Source: Chitinophagales bacterium
GTDB lineage: Bacteria > Bacteroidota > Bacteroidia > Chitinophagales > Saprospiraceae
Direction: 5' to 3'
Assembly (NCBI GenBank): GCA_013299105.1
Contig: JAAFJY010000010.1
Coordinates: forward strand, 62,001-126,000
DNA: 64,000 nucleotides
Below the pieces are notes generated by a model. The model had not been told where the DNA came from, searched no databases, and saw only the letters and a list, made by a program, of their open reading frames with translations. Numbering within the stretch: position 1 is the first letter of the stretch; each line of letters opens with the position of its first letter. Below, one piece after another: positions 60,156 through 64,000 of the stretch. A program made the translations under genes and the position numbers.

Positions 60156-60445
60156 CGTAAGCACTTTGCAAACGTGCGTAAGCCCGGAGTCGATCTGGAG
60201 ACCTGACACTAGTGGTCCAAATTGTAAATCTGCCCCAAGTTCCACGGGCTATTTGTCTCCGTAGCTGCGTTGTTCGTCGGTCAAATAGTCCACTATTTTC
60301 CCTCCTCTCGCCTTGCTACGAAGCCAAATAGCCTGCCTGGAACTTAGGGGGTATTTTTAATTCGTACCACCAGCAGAACGCTGATCGGAGGCTGGTCCAC
60401 GGTCTCCGACTGGAACCATCTTCTACGCGTTTATAATGCGGGTAC
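60156..60445. repeat. Multi-hairpin intergenic element, family 4, copy 2 (interrupted)
   Basis: CGTAAGCACTTTGCAAACGTGCGTAAGCCCGGAGTCGATCTGGAGACCTGACAC and CTCCGACTGGAACCATCTTCTACGCGTTTATAATGCG match family 4 copy 1 ends in reverse complement. Confidence 0.78.
60212..60370. repeat. TIR element nested in family 4 copy 2
   Basis: GTGGTCCAAATTGTAAATCTGCCCCAAGTTCCACGGGCTATTTG versus reverse complement of right end GTGGTACGAATTAAAAATACCCCCTAAGTTCCAGGCAGGCTATTTGG. Confidence 0.7.
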
Positions 60446-60483
60446 TGGTATTTATCGGATGGAGAGCTTACTCCCCAACATAT

Positions 60484-61998
60484 TTACTCCCCTAAAATAG
60501 CGTTCCTCAACGCAGTTCTAAACCTGACTACCCGCATCATCCTATCAATTTTTTCTCGCCAGCGATCGTAGAGCACAAAATCGGCGTTCCAACCGTGCTG
60601 CAAGTTGGTATACACCCCTACATCGCACAGGTAACTCAGTTTGTGCAAAATTCCAGTATAGTGGTCGGCCCCGTAAGACCAATTACTTTTGCCGCTCAAA
60701 TATTCCCGAAAGCCTCGGATGATCAGCATACAAAGCTCTTGGTTCCAGCTTTGCGTGCTTTCGCGCAGCAGAAAAGTCACAAACTGGCCATCTTCCAAGG
60801 GACCTGAGCGTTTTTCCAAGTAATTCTTGAGCAAACGGTTGAAACTTGCTTGTGGTAAGGCCTGGATCAGGTTTTTGCCCAATTTCCCCGCCCAACCGCT
60901 GGCATTTTCGTTTTGCAACCAGTGGGCTACAATGGCTTCCAACTGGGTTTCATCCTGGTGTTGCAAAGCGGCCTCGCACAAGGCGCTGAACCAACCATCG
61001 CCAGGGGCTTGGGTAAAAAAGACCTTGCACAAGGTCAATGCCTCCAGCTCAAATTTTTCGCGTAAAAATGCAGGTGACACCCTGCGAATCAGTTGCTCCA
61101 CCCAAGTACTGCGTTGTTGTTGAGTAAACGGACCCTTGCCGCCTGATTCGATGCCATATTGTTTCCATTTTTCAGGCAATTCTAGGGGCAATTTTACCTG
61201 CAAACGGCCTTTTTCAAGGGAAAGACAAGTCAATAAAAACGACTGATAATTCGTGCTCAATTGACTTTGAGGCAAAACGCTCAATAGTTCAGCGGCGGCC
61301 TGTCGGGTTTCTCGGCGTTTTTCCTGCAAACAGCTTTCCAGGAATGGCTCATCCGTTTTGCTCAAACCAATCTCCAGGCACAACAGCAAAGGAGCCCGCC
61401 ATTCCAGGGCTTCGCTTTCCCAGGATTGGGCCAAAAGGCTCAAAGCGTGTTCAGGATTTGCTTTTCGGAGGTGCTGGAGCAGTAAAAAGCGTTGCGTTCC
61501 GGTGGCCAAGTCCCAATCCAACTCTTCCAGGTGGCTGGTATCCAATTTTTTCCAAGCTGGATTTTGAGCGATCAGCCAGTGACCCAAGTTACCGATGCGG
61601 GGCAGGAGCTGTTCTCGAAATTTCTCTTGCTCAACACAACGCTGGATCAAGGCCGGGAGGCTTTGTGGGGGGAATTGTTGATCACTTTCTTCCAATAAGT
61701 CCAGGGCTTCGGGCAAAGCGTCCGCATAATCGCCTTCCAGTACTTGTAGCAGCAAACGGGCCGCTCGGGGGCTGCAATTCTTTTGGCTTTGGGGTGGATT
61801 CACTTTGGCCTGAGCCTCCCAAATTGGTAGCACAAATCCCGCTCGTTTGCTTTGTCGCTCCAGTACCAAGACCTGCGCCAATTGTACGTCAGGCGCTTGG
61901 TCGGCAGGGATGCCCCATTGCGCAAGCAGCGCTGGGGGCAAGGCAGCACGGTCGGTTCCTAAAATGGCCAAAGAACTGAGGGCTGAGGAGCCTGGCAT
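60484..61998 (-). CDS. DUF5691-like protein
   Basis: 504-aa helical repeat-like ORF; LGTDRAALPPALLAQWGIPADQAPDVQLAQVLVLE. Confidence 0.6.
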   Translation of the reverse strand: MPGSSALSSLAILGTDRAALPPALLAQWGIPADQAPDVQLAQVLVLERQSKRAGFVLPIWEAQAKVNPPQSQKNCSPRAARLLLQVLEGDYADALPEALDLLEESDQQFPPQSLPALIQRCVEQEKFREQLLPRIGNLGHWLIAQNPAWKKLDTSHLEELDWDLATGTQRFLLLQHLRKANPEHALSLLAQSWESEALEWRAPLLLCLEIGLSKTDEPFLESCLQEKRRETRQAAAELLSVLPQSQLSTNYQSFLLTCLSLEKGRLQVKLPLELPEKWKQYGIESGGKGPFTQQQRSTWVEQLIRRVSPAFLREKFELEALTLCKVFFTQAPGDGWFSALCEAALQHQDETQLEAIVAHWLQNENASGWAGKLGKNLIQALPQASFNRLLKNYLEKRSGPLEDGQFVTFLLRESTQSWNQELCMLIIRGFREYLSGKSNWSYGADHYTGILHKLSYLCDVGVYTNLQHGWNADFVLYDRWREKIDRMMRVVRFRTALRNAILGE

Positions 61999-62044
61999 GG
62001 TTGTGAATTTTGGGCAAGGTAAGCAGAGGGATGGATTTTTTAAT

Positions 62045-62115
62045 GGTTAGTTGTTAGTTGTTAATGGTTAGTTGTTAATGGTTAGTTGTTAATGGTTAGT
62101 TGTTAATGGTTAGTT
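62045..62115. repeat. 14-bp tandem repeat TTAATGGTTAGTTG
   Basis: About four to five consecutive copies just upstream of the minus-strand CDS 60484-61998. Confidence 0.9.
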
Positions 62116-62225
62116 GGGTCGCGATGGAAGATCAGCAATTTTCGCTTTGGGTGTAATCCATTGATTTTGTGTTTATTAAACCTGATGTTTTTGATTTTCG
62201 TCTCAAAATAGAAAGAGCGCCGCTC

Positions 62226-62382
62226 GTACAAGTTTCCGAACTTGTACGGCTATGTTTGCGTCTCTGACGCATGAAGGAGACTTGGCGACTTCTATGCAAT
62301 GTTTTGATAGTCAATTTTTTATTAAATTTTTTTTTAAACGTCAGAGACGTGTAAATAATGGTGCAAGTCTGGATGCTTTTAC
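62226..62382. repeat. Four-hairpin intergenic element, family 3, copy 2
   Basis: Closely matches 37728-37882, including GTACAAGTTTCCGAACTTGTAC and GCGTCTCTGACGC. Confidence 0.87.
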
Positions 62383-62545
62383 CACCGCACTGCTCTATTT
62401 TCAATTTGGCACAGCCTCTTTGAGATATCAGCACTTGCTTTTAGTTTTAAAAAGCTGTGTTTTTTACTGTTCAAATTTTTGCCCTATCTTCACAAAGCTT
62501 TATTTGTCAGCAAAATATGATCTAAAGCGGGAATTACTGCCAGAA

Positions 62546-62583
62546 AAAAAGCTGAAGCAAGACATCCCTGCTCCAGCTTTTTT
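62546..62583 (-). terminator. Terminator downstream of the right-edge CDS
   Basis: AAAAAGCTGaAGCAagacatcccTGCTcCAGCTTTTT. Confidence 0.78.
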
Positions 62584-62606
62584 AAATGCTGTAAACATCT
62601 GGTTTC

Positions 62607-64000
62607 TTACTCCAGCACAAACGTGGTTCCCATGACCACCATCAGCGATTGCTCGGTAGACTTGGGATTAACAAAAACCAGGTAAACATCCTGCAAGGGC
62701 TTGCCCGTACCACCAGCGGGCATCTTTATTGGGATGTTTAGCATATTGGGCGCGAAATTCATGGTTTCGGATGGTTCCAGCATCGTGGACTCGCCAAGCA
62801 AGGTGCCTGTTGGGCTGCCCAGTCGGAGTTCAACCTTGCCGCCTACGGCATTCAATTGCGGTTTGGGAGCTGCCGCCATTACTTGTACGTTTTTTACCCC
62901 GGTCAAATCAATTTGCTTCAAAGCAATGTATGCTCCTGACTTGGCTGGAATCGCCAGGTTGTTGCCCCCGAAAGCCATCTTGTTCACGCTTTCGTATTGG
63001 TCAAAACCGTGCATGTCCATCGCAGCGTTGCGCAGAATAATGGTTTTTTCAGTCCGCAAAGGAGGTAAGCCGGGTATACCCCGATCCTCGTAAGCTGCAC
63101 GCAAGATATAGACTCCTTTGCCCTTGTCACCCTGAGGCAGCTTTGCTTCATAAGCACCACTTGCAGGCAGGGGTTTGCTGGCAGGCTGGTTGCTGCCCAG
63201 GCTGAGGATGTATTTCACCATTTCGCCAGCATCGGCAGTCGTGAGTTGTGGGTGACCAGCCATTGCAGTTTCACCCCACACGCCACCGCCGCCTGCGATG
63301 ATCTTGTTGCTGAGGTATTCTATCGCATTTTTTTGGTCTTTGTAACGCTGGGCAACGTTGCGGTAGCTGGGGCCAATTGATTTTTTATCCACCCCATGAC
63401 AAGCCCGACAATCGCTGCCGTCGATCAGTTTTTTACCCGTTGCAAACATCGCGCTGGCATCTGCCGAACGGTGGCCTTGGGCGATGGCCACCTTGTCGAA
63501 ACCTTCAGCCAGGTAGTCGATGTTGACAGCCACCTCGTCGTTGGTGATGCCCTGACCCAGGCTGCCGTCTTCTTTGTCTTGTACGGCTACCGTGTAGTTG
63601 AGCGCCTTATTAGGTGTGAAAAAGCTCTTATTTTGATTGGGCAAGTCCATGCTGAGCGCAGGTGGTTCATTGCCAACTGCCACTTCCATTTGCTGGGTGT
63701 TGGTGCCTCCTCTGCCATCATCAACCGACAGTTGCACTTGATAAAGCCCTTTTTTGCGCAGGTTCAAGGCAAGCTCAGGGGTATTCACTACTTTTTTGAA
63801 GCCTACATCGTTGCTTACCGTCCAGGTGTATTTCAGGGCATCGCCATCGGCATCTGTGCTGCCTTTTGAGCTCACTTTGAGGTTGAAAGGGGCTGCCCCA
63901 CCTTCTTTTTCGGCCAGCATCTGAATTTGAGGCTTGCGATTGCCGCCATTGTATTCGATGCGAATCAGGCGGGCGTCGTCGTTGCCAGTAAACCACCCAG
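62607..64000 (-). CDS. Multidomain protein: GSDH-like tail, PKD domain, cytochrome c, carbohydrate-binding-like C-terminus (5' end outside window)
   Basis: Frame stays open to the window edge (GWFTGNDDARLIRIEYNGGNRKPQIQ); PKD DADGDALKYTWTVS; heme motif CRACH; VMAAAPKPQLNAVGGKVELRLGSPTGTLLGE. Confidence 0.88.
   Translation of the reverse strand, partial: GWFTGNDDARLIRIEYNGGNRKPQIQMLAEKEGGAAPFNLKVSSKGSTDADGDALKYTWTVSNDVGFKKVVNTPELALNLRKKGLYQVQLSVDDGRGGTNTQQMEVAVGNEPPALSMDLPNQNKSFFTPNKALNYTVAVQDKEDGSLGQGITNDEVAVNIDYLAEGFDKVAIAQGHRSADASAMFATGKKLIDGSDCRACHGVDKKSIGPSYRNVAQRYKDQKNAIEYLSNKIIAGGGGVWGETAMAGHPQLTTADAGEMVKYILSLGSNQPASKPLPASGAYEAKLPQGDKGKGVYILRAAYEDRGIPGLPPLRTEKTIILRNAAMDMHGFDQYESVNKMAFGGNNLAIPAKSGAYIALKQIDLTGVKNVQVMAAAPKPQLNAVGGKVELRLGSPTGTLLGESTMLEPSETMNFAPNMLNIPIKMPAGGTGKPLQDVYLVFVNPKSTEQSLMVVMGTTFVLE

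Noticed and set aside
61344-61979. 211-aa plus-strand ORF over the DUF5691-like gene
   Set aside because: Antisense shadow ORF with no recognisable domain.
1-64000. tRNA, rRNA and cas genes
   Set aside because: None recognised by eye; no cas-like motif in any ORF. Absence outside the window cannot be inferred.

Overview
64 kb chromosomal window from a Bacteroidota genome, probably Saprospiraceae/Haliscomenobacter-like. Lineage is inferred from SusC/SusD, DUF4199, DUF2911, BlaI/M56 and TAnnTTTG-type promoter signals. Positions 1-3570 hold the leader-distal part of a large CRISPR array: 48 near-identical 37-bp repeats plus one degenerate terminal repeat, with no cas genes in the window. The rest is mostly ordinary chromosome: rpoD, an AddB-like nuclease, der, rfbC, an APC permease, araA-araB-araD, glycan biosynthesis genes, pyrC, a BatA protein, sppA, blaI/blaR1-like genes, SusCD, a DUF5691 protein, and a partial PQQ-dehydrogenase/PKD/cytochrome c protein at the right edge. 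The least explained signal is between genes. At least eight families of short non-coding repeats occur there, several with terminal inverted repeats. Four unrelated families share one layout: two small hairpins, a spacer, then the same two hairpins inverted. Some are nested inside other elements, and one hairpin shows a compensatory base change between copies. Octamer TTCAACNN tracts also recur at gene boundaries. A second notable signal is a CRISPR spacer present twice with ends offset by one nucleotide, which suggests independent re-acquisition. All calls come from reading the sequence; no database search was run.
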